The notes beneath the pieces are model-generated. The model saw only the letters and a program-made list of their open reading frames with translations, was not told the DNA's origin and made no database searches. Positions 1 to 8,302 of a stretch of 64,000 bases of DNA are shown piece by piece. How positions within the stretch are numbered: the first letter of the stretch is position 1; the number at the start of each line of letters is the position of its first letter. A program made the position numbers and the translations under genes. The stretch is from Pyrobaculum ferrireducens (GTDB taxonomy: Archaea; Thermoproteota; Thermoprotei; Thermoproteales; Thermoproteaceae), in assembly GCF_000234805.1 (NCBI RefSeq), contig NC_016645.1:968391-1032390 (forward strand), written 5' to 3'.

Positions 1-285
1 ACGTTCCTCACCTCCCTAGAGGTGTTCGCGGCGGTCTTGATAGGAGGGCTAGGTAGAGTTGTCTGGGGCTCTGTGCTTGGCGCCGCGTTTGTAGTAGGCG
101 TCCCTGAGGCTATAAAAATTGTGCTGGCAGGCGTCGGCATCCGCGGCCTTGAGATAGCTCTTAGAGATGTGATATTCGGCGCCATTATACTAGCCTTCCT
201 ACTTACAGAGCCGCTGGGGATAGTTGAGCTAATGAAAAAAGTAAAGGAGAGGCTTAGGCTATTCCCATTTAGATACTTTAGCTAA
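1..285 (+). CDS. Branched-chain amino-acid ABC transporter permease (LivM type), C-terminal part
   Basis: The reading frame is already open at base 1 and gives about 94 residues. The stretch IGGLGRVVWGSVLGAAFVV followed by PEAIK matches the conserved cytoplasmic EAA-like loop and final helices of LivH/LivM permeases, which carry branched-chain amino acids through the membrane for an ABC importer. A last hydrophobic helix (IFGAIILAFLL) ends in a short basic tail. The N-terminal part lies outside the window, so LivM rather than LivH is a best guess. Confidence 0.8.
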   Translation, partial: TFLTSLEVFAAVLIGGLGRVVWGSVLGAAFVVGVPEAIKIVLAGVGIRGLEIALRDVIFGAIILAFLLTEPLGIVELMKKVKERLRLFPFRYFS

Positions 286-374
286 TTCCAGGCCGCGGGT
301 CATTAAGGTGGCCGGCGCAATTTTTCAGTTTTCAACTATCCGTTTAGTGTCGGCGAGCTTAGTGGCGCCGTGGG

Positions 375-390
375 GGTTAAAGTTTTTAAG
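375..390 (+). promoter_or_regulatory. Probable promoter (TATA box) of the trp operon
   Basis: The A/T run TTAAAGTTTTTAAG (377-390) stands alone in a G/C-rich stretch, 28-40 bases ahead of GTG codons at 418 and 421. This is the usual geometry for a leaderless crenarchaeal transcript. It decides the trpB start: the GTG at 370 would put the promoter inside the gene. Confidence 0.55.
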
Positions 391-417
391 CAACTCCTAT
401 CTGGGGCTTATGTCGGG

Positions 418-1650
418 GTGGTGAGCCGTTGGTATAACATCGCCGCGGATCTGCCGATTGCCCTCTCGCCGCCGAGGGATCCCGACGAGGGTGAGAGCAG
501 GATTGGCCTCCTCAGCAAGATCCTGCCCTCTGCTTTAATCGACCAGGAGTTCACCGCGGAGCGGTGGGTATCTATCCCGGAGGAGGTGCGGGATGTCTAC
601 AGACGGGTGGGGCGGCCGACGCCCCTTTTCAGAGCCGAGGGGCTGGAGAGGGCCCTCGGGGTGAAGACGAGGATCTACTACAAGTTTGAGGGAGTGCTGC
701 CGGTGGGTAGCCACAAGCTCAACACAGCGGTGGCGCAGGCGTACTACGCAAAGGCTGACGGCGCCGTGGAGGTGGCCACGGAGACCGGGGCGGGGCAGTG
801 GGGGATGGCCGTGTCGCTGGCGGCGGCGCTCTTCGGGCTGAAGGCCGTTGTGTTTATGACGAGGTCCTCCTACAACTCCAAGAGGCAGAGGCTGACCTTC
901 ATGCGTACATACGGCGCCGTGGTGTACCCCAGCCCCAGCGAGGTGACCGAGGCCGGGAGGAGGCACTACAGGCCCGACCACCCGGGCTCTCTGGGCATAG
1001 CCATATCCGAGGCTGTGGAGTACGTGCTGTCTGGCGAGAGGAGGAGGTACCTGCCTGGGAGCGTCATGGAGTTTGTCTTGATGCATCAAACAGTCATCGG
1101 GCTGGAGGCCGTGGAGCAACTGCCGGAGGAGCCAGACGTCGCCGTGGCGTGTGTGGGGGGCGGCTCTAACTTCGCCGGCTTCACATACCCAATGATTGGG
1201 ATGAGGCTGAGGGGGGAGGGGTTTGAAAAGACGCGGTTCGTCGCCGTGGAGTCGGAGGCGGCTCCCAAACTCACGAGGGGGGAGTATAAATACGACTTTC
1301 CAGATGCCGTGGGGGTGCTCCCCATGTTGAAGATGTACACCCTCGGCCACGACTACGTGCCGCCCGCCATCCACGCCGCGGGGCTCCGCTACCACGGCGC
1401 GGCGCCCAGCCTCTCGCTACTGAAGAGGCTAGGCATCGTGGAACCCCTCGCCTATCCCCAAGAGGAGGTGATGAAGGCGGCCGTCCTATTCGCCAGGTCA
1501 GAGGGCGTCGTCCCGGCGCCTGAGTCGGCCCACGCCATCAGGGCGGTTATCGACCTGGCGAAGAAGTTGCCGGATGGCTCTGTAATCGCCTTCAACCTAT
1601 CGGGCCACGGCCTTCTCGACGCCGACGCGTACGAAAAGTTTCTAGCATAA
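418..1650 (+). CDS. trpB: Tryptophan synthase beta chain, TrpB2 type
   Basis: PLP enzyme that joins indole and serine to make tryptophan. The N-terminal RWYNIAADLP, the wide spacing before GRPTPLFRAEGLE and the length of about 410 residues mark the TrpB2 subfamily, not classical TrpB1. Visible sites are the PLP lysine in GSHKLN (about K100), the catalytic glutamate in ATETGAGQWG and the phosphate-binding loop CVGGGSNFAG. The start at 418 (or the adjacent GTG at 421) is preferred because of the TATA box upstream; an in-frame GTG also exists at 370. It is the first gene of the trp operon, although trpD has its own TATA-like sequence. Confidence 0.93.
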   Translation: MVSRWYNIAADLPIALSPPRDPDEGESRIGLLSKILPSALIDQEFTAERWVSIPEEVRDVYRRVGRPTPLFRAEGLERALGVKTRIYYKFEGVLPVGSHKLNTAVAQAYYAKADGAVEVATETGAGQWGMAVSLAAALFGLKAVVFMTRSSYNSKRQRLTFMRTYGAVVYPSPSEVTEAGRRHYRPDHPGSLGIAISEAVEYVLSGERRRYLPGSVMEFVLMHQTVIGLEAVEQLPEEPDVAVACVGGGSNFAGFTYPMIGMRLRGEGFEKTRFVAVESEAAPKLTRGEYKYDFPDAVGVLPMLKMYTLGHDYVPPAIHAAGLRYHGAAPSLSLLKRLGIVEPLAYPQEEVMKAAVLFARSEGVVPAPESAHAIRAVIDLAKKLPDGSVIAFNLSGHGLLDADAYEKFLA

Positions 1651-1674
1651 TATTTATATATAGGGCTTTTATGG
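1651..1674 (+). promoter_or_regulatory. Possible internal promoter before trpD
   Basis: TATTTATATATAG (1651-1663) follows directly after the trpB stop, and a second A/T run GCTTTTATGG lies at 1665-1674. They sit 40-17 bases ahead of the trpD GTG at 1691, so the later trp genes may be transcribed on their own as well as from the trpB promoter. Confidence 0.4.
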
Positions 1675-1690
1675 CCTTTATGCATTCGGG

Positions 1691-2692
1691 GTGGATCTAA
1701 AGACACTCCTTAGAAAACTGGGCAACGGCCAGACGCTCACCTCCGAAGAGGCCTACGCTCTGGGCAAGTTCATTCTCTCCGGCTCTATGAGCGACGTCGA
1801 GGTGGCGGCCTCCCTCACCGCCATGAGGGTTAGGGGCGAGTCCGCAGAGGAGGTGGCCGGCTTTGTGAAAATGGCGAGGGAATTCGCCGTGAGGGTCCCC
1901 CTAAGGTTGGACGCTATTGACACTGCGGGAACTGGCGGGGACGGCGCCGGGACGATTAACCTCTCCACAGCGGCTGCGATCGTGGCCGCTGCGTCTGGGG
2001 CGAGGGTGCTGAAGCACGGCAACCGCTCCGCGTCGGGGATGTTCGGTAGCGCTGATTTTATGGAGGCGGTGGGGTACAACCTGGAGCTCGGCCCCGAGAG
2101 GGCGGCGGAGCTGGTTGAGTATGTGGGGTTTGCCTTTGTCTTCGCGCCGAGGTACCACCCGGCGTTTGCAAAAGTGGCCCCGGTGAGGAGGCAGTTGCCC
2201 TTCCGCACTATTTTCAACCTCGTGGGGCCTCTGGCGAACCCCGGGCTGGTGAGGAGGCAGTTGATAGGCGTGGCGGAGCCGCGTCTGCTGGAGGTGTTGT
2301 CCGGCGCGGCGGCTGAGCTGGGGTTTGAACACGCCGTCGTTGTCCACGGATCTGGGGTGGACGAGGTGTCTACAGAAGGCGAGACTGTGGTTTACGAGGT
2401 GCGTGGTGGGAGGGTGGAGAGGTATAGGGTGGAGCCCGCGGACTTAGGTGCCCCAGCCGTGCCGCTCCCCCGGGTCAGTAGCAGGGAGGAGGCTGTGGCT
2501 AGGGCGCTGGCGGGGCTGAGGGGGGAGGATAGGGAGGCAACCGTAGCTATTGCGGTGAACGCCGCGTTTGCACTCTACGTCGCAGGCGTGGTGGGGGACC
2601 CGCGGGACGGCTTTGAGCTGGCTATGAAGACCATAGGCGACGGCGCGGCGTATAGAAAGCTTGTAGAGGCGGTGGAGGCGTCGAGGAGATGA
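1691..2692 (+). CDS. trpD: Anthranilate phosphoribosyltransferase
   Basis: Transfers the phosphoribosyl group of PRPP to anthranilate, the second step of tryptophan synthesis. The protein has 333 residues, the normal family length. The signatures GTGGDGAGTINLSTA (PRPP/Mg loop) and HGNRSASGMFGSADFMEA (anthranilate and ribose-phosphate binding) are intact. It starts at GTG 1691. The end overlaps trpE by ATGA, which suggests translational coupling. Confidence 0.95.
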   Translation: MDLKTLLRKLGNGQTLTSEEAYALGKFILSGSMSDVEVAASLTAMRVRGESAEEVAGFVKMAREFAVRVPLRLDAIDTAGTGGDGAGTINLSTAAAIVAAASGARVLKHGNRSASGMFGSADFMEAVGYNLELGPERAAELVEYVGFAFVFAPRYHPAFAKVAPVRRQLPFRTIFNLVGPLANPGLVRRQLIGVAEPRLLEVLSGAAAELGFEHAVVVHGSGVDEVSTEGETVVYEVRGGRVERYRVEPADLGAPAVPLPRVSSREEAVARALAGLRGEDREATVAIAVNAAFALYVAGVVGDPRDGFELAMKTIGDGAAYRKLVEAVEASRR

Positions 2693-3957
2693 GGAAGGTC
2701 CCTCTGTCTAAGCTCCCCCCGCCTAGAGAGCTGGCCGGGGGGCTGTACTGGGATGGTGAGGAGTTCGTGGCCCTTCTGGAGTCGGGCACGGGATATGCTG
2801 AACGCAGCCGCTTTAGCCTAGTGGCGTGGGGAATTTCTAGAGAGTACGTATCATGGGGGGCCGACGTCTACGACGTGACGTACAGAGCTTATAGAGAGCT
2901 TGAGCGCTTCGCCTCTCCCTTTGGGGGCGACGTGGTGATCGGCGCCGTATCTTACGACGCGTCGGCGTATGTAGAGCCTATCCTCCTCCGCTACGGCAAG
3001 GTGGATAGGTCTCTGCCCGCGGCCTTCTTCGTGAAGCCGGCGGGGTGGGTGCTCTACGACAAGTTGCTTGGGCGGGCCTATGTCCACGGCGAATTGCCCC
3101 GGCTGGGGCGTATGGGGGAGGAGCCGCTTGCCGTGAGGGGCCCGGTGGCGGGTACAGACGAGGCTTCGTTTAAGAGGTGGGTTGGGGAGGCTAGGAGGAG
3201 GATTGAGGAGGGGGAGATTTTCCAGGTAGTGCTTTCTAGATATCTTGACTACGCCGTGGCTGGCGACGTCTTTGCGCTGTATACCTCCCTCGCCTCCGCC
3301 AACCCGTCGCCCTATATGTTCTTCGTGAGGTGGAGGGGGCTACACCTTCTGGGCACCTCGCCAGAGCTGTTGGTTAAGGTGCAGGGGGACAGGGCCGAGA
3401 CGCACCCCATCGCCGGGACAAGGCCCCGGGGGGCCACTGAGGAGGAGGACTTGGCGCTGGAGGAGGACATGTTGAGAGACGAGAAGGAGCTGGCTGAGCA
3501 CTACATGTTGGTGGACTTGGCGCGGAACGACCTCGGCCGGGTGTGCAGACCTGGGACTGTGAAGGTGGACGAGCTCTTCGCCGTCGAGAAGTACAGCAGG
3601 GTGCAGCACATAGTGTCTAGGGTGTCCTGCGTGCTTGAGAGGAAGTTCAGCCCTGTGGATGCCTTGTTCGCCACCCACCCGGCCGGCACAGTGTCGGGGG
3701 CGCCTAAGGTGAGGGCTATGGAGATAATAGCAGAGCTTGAAGACTCGCCGAGGGGGTTCTACGCAGGTTCGCTGGGCTTCTTCTCGCCTTCGCTATCGGA
3801 ATTCGCCATTGTCATCAGAACCGCCATCCTCCGCGACGGAGTGTTGCGGATACAGGCGGGGGCCGGCGTTGTGTACGACTCCACCCCCGAGCGGGAGTAT
3901 AGAGAGACCGAGGCAAAGCTGAGGGCGCTCCGCGAGGCGCTGGGGGTATGGACCTGA
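2689..3957 (+). CDS. trpE: Anthranilate synthase component I
   Basis: Converts chorismate to anthranilate using ammonia supplied by TrpG. The N-terminal LLESGTGYAERSRFSLVAWG matches the LLES tryptophan-binding element, so feedback inhibition by tryptophan is expected. The chorismate-binding C-terminal domain shows HPIAGTRPRG, DLARNDLGRVC and THPAGTVSGAPKVRAMEII. Length is 422 residues, compact but normal for archaea. It overlaps trpD by 4 bases and trpG by 10. Confidence 0.95.
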   Translation: MRKVPLSKLPPPRELAGGLYWDGEEFVALLESGTGYAERSRFSLVAWGISREYVSWGADVYDVTYRAYRELERFASPFGGDVVIGAVSYDASAYVEPILLRYGKVDRSLPAAFFVKPAGWVLYDKLLGRAYVHGELPRLGRMGEEPLAVRGPVAGTDEASFKRWVGEARRRIEEGEIFQVVLSRYLDYAVAGDVFALYTSLASANPSPYMFFVRWRGLHLLGTSPELLVKVQGDRAETHPIAGTRPRGATEEEDLALEEDMLRDEKELAEHYMLVDLARNDLGRVCRPGTVKVDELFAVEKYSRVQHIVSRVSCVLERKFSPVDALFATHPAGTVSGAPKVRAMEIIAELEDSPRGFYAGSLGFFSPSLSEFAIVIRTAILRDGVLRIQAGAGVVYDSTPEREYRETEAKLRALREALGVWT

Positions 3958-4526
3958 CACTCATCGTCGACAACTACGACAGCTTTGTCTACAACATCGC
4001 CCACTACGTAGCCGAGGCTGGTAGCAGGCCGATCGTCCTGCGCAATGACGAGGTGTCTGTGAAGCTCGTGGAGAGGATTAGGCCGGATAGGATAATTATA
4101 TCGCCTGGGCCGGGCCACCCGGAGAATCCCAGAGACGTGGGAGCGTCGCCGGACATCGTCCGGGAGTTCTCCGGCAGGGTGCCCATACTCGGCGTATGTA
4201 TGGGGCATCAAATCATCGGCGTGGTGTTCGGCGCGAAGGTGCGGAGAGCCCGCACGATTAAACACGGCAAGACGAGCGAGGTGCGACACTACGGGGGGGT
4301 GCTGTACCTAGGGGTGCCCGAGGTCTTCAAGGCGATGAGATACCACAGCCTCGTAATCGACGACCCACCTGCCGTGCTGAAGGTGGAGGCCGTCTCGCTG
4401 GATGACGGGGAGATAATGGGCATTAGACATGTGGAGCACCCCACATTCGGCGTTCAGTTCCACCCCGAGTCCATAGGCACCCCCCACGGGCTGAGAATTA
4501 TAAAAAACTTCATCGACCTGGCGTGA
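3948..4526 (+). CDS. trpG: Anthranilate synthase component II (glutamine amidotransferase)
   Basis: Class I glutamine amidotransferase that supplies ammonia to TrpE. The N-terminal VDNYDSFVYNIAHYV is typical of the TrpG/PabA family. The nucleophile cysteine is in GVCMGHQIIG and the His-Glu pair is in QFHPESIGTPHG. Length is 192 residues. It overlaps the trpE end by 10 bases. A role in folate synthesis (PabA) is less likely given the operon. Confidence 0.95.
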   Translation: MDLTLIVDNYDSFVYNIAHYVAEAGSRPIVLRNDEVSVKLVERIRPDRIIISPGPGHPENPRDVGASPDIVREFSGRVPILGVCMGHQIIGVVFGAKVRRARTIKHGKTSEVRHYGGVLYLGVPEVFKAMRYHSLVIDDPPAVLKVEAVSLDDGEIMGIRHVEHPTFGVQFHPESIGTPHGLRIIKNFIDLA

Positions 4527-4527
4527 C

Positions 4528-5229
4528 ATGTTGCGCAGACCCGGCCTCGGGGTGTACCTCGTCGCGGGCTGGCCCAACAGAGAGATCTACGGGAGGGTGG
4601 TGAAGGAGCTTGGCGGCGTTGTAGACTTCTACGAGCTAGGCGTTCCCACCCGAAACCCCAAGTATGACGGCCCCTACATCAGAAAGGCCCATAGAGAGGT
4701 GGAGACCCCTACGTGGCTGAGGCCTGAGGTGCCGACCTACGCCATGGCGTACTGGGAAGACTACCGAGCCAACCCCACGAAGCTCTTCAACCTGGCGGCC
4801 GAGGTGGGCGCCAGGGGGGTGCTGACCCCCGACCTGCTGATAGACTTCCACGAGGACTTCGATACTTACATAAAGCTGTGCAGAGAGTTCGGACTCGCCC
4901 CGGTGTTCTTCGTGCCGGGGAAGTTCCCGCACAAACTGGTGGAGAGGCTCGCCGCCGCGGAGCCCGACTTCATATACCTCGGCCTCTACGCAGCCACAGG
5001 GATCGAGCTCCCCGTCTATGTTGAGAGGAACGTCAGGATAATCCGCCAGCTGGTGGGCGACGTCTACATCGTGGCTGGCTTCGCCGTGGACGCCCCCGCT
5101 AAGGCGGCTAGGCTTGTGGAGGCCGGGGCGGACGGCGTTGTTGTAGGCACAGCCTTCATGAGGCGTTTGCAGAAAAGCCCAGAGGAGGCCCTGGCCTTCC
5201 TCCGCGAGATCAAGGTAGCGCTTAGATGA
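4528..5229 (+). CDS. trpA: Tryptophan synthase alpha chain (short form)
   Basis: Cleaves indole-3-glycerol phosphate to indole and glyceraldehyde-3-phosphate. The two catalytic acids are recognisable: Glu in YELGVPTRNP and Asp in YDGPYI. The C-terminal phosphate site VEAGADGVVVGTAF is present. At 233 residues it is about 30 shorter than bacterial TrpA. It starts one base after the trpG stop and overlaps the convergent transporter gene by 8 bases. trpC and trpF are not in this operon or elsewhere in the window. Confidence 0.93.
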   Translation: MLRRPGLGVYLVAGWPNREIYGRVVKELGGVVDFYELGVPTRNPKYDGPYIRKAHREVETPTWLRPEVPTYAMAYWEDYRANPTKLFNLAAEVGARGVLTPDLLIDFHEDFDTYIKLCREFGLAPVFFVPGKFPHKLVERLAAAEPDFIYLGLYAATGIELPVYVERNVRIIRQLVGDVYIVAGFAVDAPAKAARLVEAGADGVVVGTAFMRRLQKSPEEALAFLREIKVALR

Positions 5230-6487
5230 GGAGGAAGGGGAGGTAAACCGTCAGGTCTAGAGCAGTCACGAGCGCCCCGTACTTCATAAACTGGGCAAAG
5301 GTTATGGTGGAGTGGAATCTCGTCTCCAAAACCTCGAGAATAATGATGTTGGAGGCGGCGCCCAGAAGGGTTAAGTTGCCAGCTATGGTGGAGGCCATGG
5401 CGAGGGCCGCCCAGGCCTTGGGGTCCTCGACCCCCAGATGGTGTAGGTAAGTGGCGAAGAGGTTTACAAAGGGGACGTTGCTGAGGACTTGGCTCAGGGC
5501 TATTGATATGAGGGCTATGGCTAGTATGTCGCTGGGCCCGCCTTGGTAGGCGGAGAGGACGGCTGATATAAACGGCTGGAGTACGCCGCCGCGCCATATG
5601 GCTTCCATTGTGATAAACATCGTCATGAAGAAGACTATGGTACCCCACTCCACCCGGGCGAGGACCTCCCGGGGGGACGTGGCGAAGAAGTAGAGGAAAG
5701 ACGCGGCAACGAACGGTATGAAGCCTATGTTGTGGATATGTGGCTGTCCCGACAGCGCGGCTAGGTCGTTCAGAACCATGGCAACCACCGTGCCCAGCAG
5801 AGCCGCGGCCGCCACCGCGGCGTCGCGGGTGTTTCGTATCAACTCCAGCGGCACGGCCGAGTACTCCACCCTCCCGTTTTTAATACCGAGGATTTTGAAG
5901 AGGAGTAGTGGGGTGGCCACTAGGTTTATCAGGGTGGGCACGGCTAGGTACTGGAGGAAGGTTATGAAGGGGGCCTTGATCCCGGACTCCACGGCGATCA
6001 ACATATTCTGGGGGTTTCCAATCGGCGTCATCACCGAGCCGGTGGTGAGGGAGAAGGCGAGTAGTAGAAACATGTGGCGGTGTTCGATCCCCGCCGCTCG
6101 TGCAATAGTAGCCGCCACCGGGGGACCCATAAGGGCCACCGTGTCGTTAACCGCGAAGGCCGAGAGGAGGCCGAAGAGGAGGGACGACGCCACGTATATA
6201 GCCAACCTGGTCTTGAACAGAGATATGAACCAGTAGGCGAATGCGTCTAGCAACCCGCTTAGCTCCGCCAGGGCAACTATTGAAAACATCCCCACTAGGA
6301 AGAGCACCACCTCGAAATTCACCACGTGCGGCACGTCGTCTACAGACAGCGGGCCTATGAACACAGCTATAAAGGCGGCTAGCGACATGAGGGACCACGT
6401 GGGCAACTTGGGGTAGAGGGGCCTAGCCGCCATGCCCCCCACCACGAGGAGTATAAGCACCGCCGCCACCACGGCGTCTTGGGTCAC
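5222..6487 (-). CDS. Anion or Na+/H+ transporter of the ArsB/NhaD/citrate-transporter superfamily
   Basis: Polytopic membrane protein of 421 residues with about ten hydrophobic segments. The paired half-motifs AVNDTVALMGPP and TPIGNPQNMLI in the first half, and SNVPFVNLF with LLGAASNII in the second half, are characteristic of the ion-transporter superfamily that includes ArsB, NhaD and citrate carriers. The substrate cannot be read from sequence. The GTG start at 6487 fits an A/T run at 6508-6516; GTG 6472 is an alternative. Divergent from trmO and convergent with trpA. Confidence 0.8.
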   Translation of the reverse strand: MTQDAVVAAVLILLVVGGMAARPLYPKLPTWSLMSLAAFIAVFIGPLSVDDVPHVVNFEVVLFLVGMFSIVALAELSGLLDAFAYWFISLFKTRLAIYVASSLLFGLLSAFAVNDTVALMGPPVAATIARAAGIEHRHMFLLLAFSLTTGSVMTPIGNPQNMLIAVESGIKAPFITFLQYLAVPTLINLVATPLLLFKILGIKNGRVEYSAVPLELIRNTRDAAVAAAALLGTVVAMVLNDLAALSGQPHIHNIGFIPFVAASFLYFFATSPREVLARVEWGTIVFFMTMFITMEAIWRGGVLQPFISAVLSAYQGGPSDILAIALISIALSQVLSNVPFVNLFATYLHHLGVEDPKAWAALAMASTIAGNLTLLGAASNIIILEVLETRFHSTITFAQFMKYGALVTALDLTVYLPFLLI

Positions 6488-6490
6488 GGT

Positions 6491-6520
6491 GGGCTTTTAA
6501 ACAGGGGTCTTAAATTGGTT
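6491..6520. promoter_or_regulatory. Divergent promoter between the anion transporter and trmO
   Basis: Thirty-three bases separate the two divergent starts. CTTTTAAAC (6494-6502) is correctly spaced for trmO at 6521, and TTAAATT (6510-6516), read on the minus strand, is correctly spaced for the transporter at 6487. The two TATA boxes face away from each other and nearly touch. Confidence 0.45.
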
Positions 6521-6940
6521 ATGGAGTGTTTCGAGCCGATTGGATACGTAAGGCATAGGTACAGCGACGAGGAGGTGAGGAGCAGGAGGTTTGTAGACGC
6601 CGTGGTTGAGGTTCTGCCGCAGTTCGAAGAGGGGCTGGCAGGTATTGAGGAGTTCAGCCACGTCATAATCGTGGCATGGCTCCACAAATTTAGAGGCCGC
6701 CCCCTCAAGGTGAGACCCAAGCGGGTGGAGGACGCGCCTGAGGTGGGGGTCTTCGCCACCGACAGCCCAGACAGGCCTAACCCCATAGGCATCACCATAG
6801 CCCGCTTGGTAAGGCGCGAGGGCAGGCTTCTACACTTAGACGGCGTTGATCTCTTCGACGGCACCCCCGTCCTCGACATAAAGGCGCTGTCGCCCAGGAG
6901 GTGCCCCGCGGAGGTGTCCGCCCCCTGGTGGGCTGATTGA
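6521..6940 (+). CDS. trmO: tRNA (t6A37) N6-methyltransferase TrmO / TsaA-family protein
   Basis: The 139-residue protein has the TsaA/YaeB fold signatures: FEPIGYVRHRY at the start, FSHVIIVAWLHKF in the middle, and FATDSPDRPNPIGITIARLV with LDGVDLFDGTPVLDIK later. Bacterial TrmO methylates t6A37 of tRNA using SAM. Archaeal members are assigned by similarity, and this one lacks the C-terminal extension of the bacterial enzymes. The ATG at 6521 is chosen for its TATA box. Kae1, which helps make t6A, is also in this window, which supports the assignment. Confidence 0.8.
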   Translation: MECFEPIGYVRHRYSDEEVRSRRFVDAVVEVLPQFEEGLAGIEEFSHVIIVAWLHKFRGRPLKVRPKRVEDAPEVGVFATDSPDRPNPIGITIARLVRREGRLLHLDGVDLFDGTPVLDIKALSPRRCPAEVSAPWWAD

Positions 6941-6952
6941 AAAAGTTTTTAA
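6940..6952 (+). promoter_or_regulatory. Promoter of rps30e
   Basis: AAAAAGTTTTTAA lies 21-33 bases upstream of the ATG at 6973 and overlaps the very end of trmO. It supports the short S30e start over an earlier in-frame codon at 6937. Confidence 0.5.
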
Positions 6953-6972
6953 CTGGGGCAGTTTTTTCAATC

Positions 6973-7140
6973 ATGCCATCTCACGGATCGCTGACAAAAG
7001 CCGGCAAGGTGAGGAACCAGACTCCGAAAATCCCGGCAAAGCCTAGGAAAAACCTCACGCCGAGGAGGAGAAATATTAGAAACTACAAGAGGAGGGTACT
7101 GTACGCCACGTCGCAAACCTCCGCCGCGCCAGAGGCCTAG
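6973..7140 (+). CDS. rps30e: Small ribosomal subunit protein eS30
   Basis: A 55-residue, very basic protein. MPSHGSLTKAGKVRNQTPKI is the archaeal S30e N-terminus, and the RRRNIRNYKRR stretch follows. In eukaryotes the same protein is made as a ubiquitin-like fusion; here it is free-standing, as usual for archaea. The start is set by the TATA box at 6940-6952. Confidence 0.93.
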   Translation: MPSHGSLTKAGKVRNQTPKIPAKPRKNLTPRRRNIRNYKRRVLYATSQTSAAPEA

Positions 7141-7145
7141 GTTTA

Positions 7146-8285
7146 ATGCTCCTACCTTTTTTGGCGGCTGTACTCATAATTATACTGGGCACCCTGTCCC
7201 GCAGATTGGACGTATCTGTATCCCTCGCAGTTGGCTCTCTAGTGTTTGGCCTGTCCGCGCTCGGGCCGCAACGTCTCCTGCAGACCACCGCCAGCGCCTT
7301 CAACGAAACTATGCTCTACGTGGTGGCGTCTCTGTACTTCGCCATGGCTCTTGGCTACCTACTGAAGGAGGATAAGGAGCGAATCGCCAGCGGGTTGCTT
7401 TCCCTTGGGCCGAGGCCAGCGGCGTTCTCCATACCCGCCACCATCGGCCTTCTCCCCATGCCAGGCGGCGCCTACATAAGCGCCGTCGTGGCAGACCCGC
7501 TGTATGAAAAGATGGGTCTCAAAAACCACGAAAAGACCTTTATCAACTACTACCTACGCCATATCTGGATACCGACGTGGCCTTTATTCCAAGGGGTTTT
7601 AATCACCTCGGCGATCCTCTCGGTGTCGGTGTGGCAGGTGGTGGAGTGGTCTTGGCCGGCGTCGGTATTTGCCGTTGTGTCTGGGCTCGCCGTCGGGCTT
7701 CCGCTGGTGAGGAGAGTTGAGTCTCCGGGCCGGTTTAGGGATTTAGCCGCTCTGTGGCCTCTAGCCACCGTAGCCGTCTTGTCGTTCGTAGTGCCTCTCC
7801 CTCTGGCCGTGGCGGCGGTGTATCTGGCCTATCTGGCTGTGAGGAGGCCTGATGTCGACTTGGTGGTGGGCTCTCTTAGGTACGCGGCGACGCCGAGGAT
7901 TCTGGCTATATTGGTGTTTTCGCTGATCTTCGCCCAGTACATAAAGGAGAGTAACCTAAGCGCCGAGATGGCGGCTACGCTCGGCGGCTACTCGGCGGCC
8001 GCGGTCTTCGCCATTCCGTTCGCCATAGGGCTGGCCACCGGTGTGGAGTTCGCCTTTGCCGGCCTCGCCTTTCCCTCCATCGCACCTCTTATCCACGGAC
8101 CTATGTTGGCGCTGGCGTTCGCCGGGGGTTTCCTCGGCGTCATGCTGAGCCCCGCACATTCATGTCTAGTTTTGACCCGTGAGTACTACAACGCCGATAT
8201 CGCCTTGGTCTACCGCCTCCTTGCGAGGGCCGCGGTTGTGTTCACCGCGCTATCTGTTGTTTACTATCTATTTCTTATATATTGA
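7146..8285 (+). CDS. DUF401-family integral membrane protein
   Basis: 379 residues with about ten transmembrane segments. The conserved block LPMPGGAYISAVVADPLYEKMGL with HEKTFINYYLRHIWIPTWPL shortly after it is typical of DUF401 proteins, a permease-like family of unknown substrate found in archaea and some bacteria. The C-terminal GVMLSPAHSCLVLTREYYNAD is also family-like. It follows rps30e by five bases and its end touches the thymidine kinase gene. No transported substrate is proposed. Confidence 0.75.
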   Translation: MLLPFLAAVLIIILGTLSRRLDVSVSLAVGSLVFGLSALGPQRLLQTTASAFNETMLYVVASLYFAMALGYLLKEDKERIASGLLSLGPRPAAFSIPATIGLLPMPGGAYISAVVADPLYEKMGLKNHEKTFINYYLRHIWIPTWPLFQGVLITSAILSVSVWQVVEWSWPASVFAVVSGLAVGLPLVRRVESPGRFRDLAALWPLATVAVLSFVVPLPLAVAAVYLAYLAVRRPDVDLVVGSLRYAATPRILAILVFSLIFAQYIKESNLSAEMAATLGGYSAAAVFAIPFAIGLATGVEFAFAGLAFPSIAPLIHGPMLALAFAGGFLGVMLSPAHSCLVLTREYYNADIALVYRLLARAAVVFTALSVVYYLFLIY

Positions 8286-8302
8286 GGGGGCTGTGTCTAT
8301 CC

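Noticed and set aside
535-1395. Long minus-strand frame opposite trpB
   Set aside because: Its product is a His/Pro/Arg-rich sequence with no domain, and the plus-strand frame is a clear TrpB2. It is an antisense shadow of G/C-rich coding DNA.
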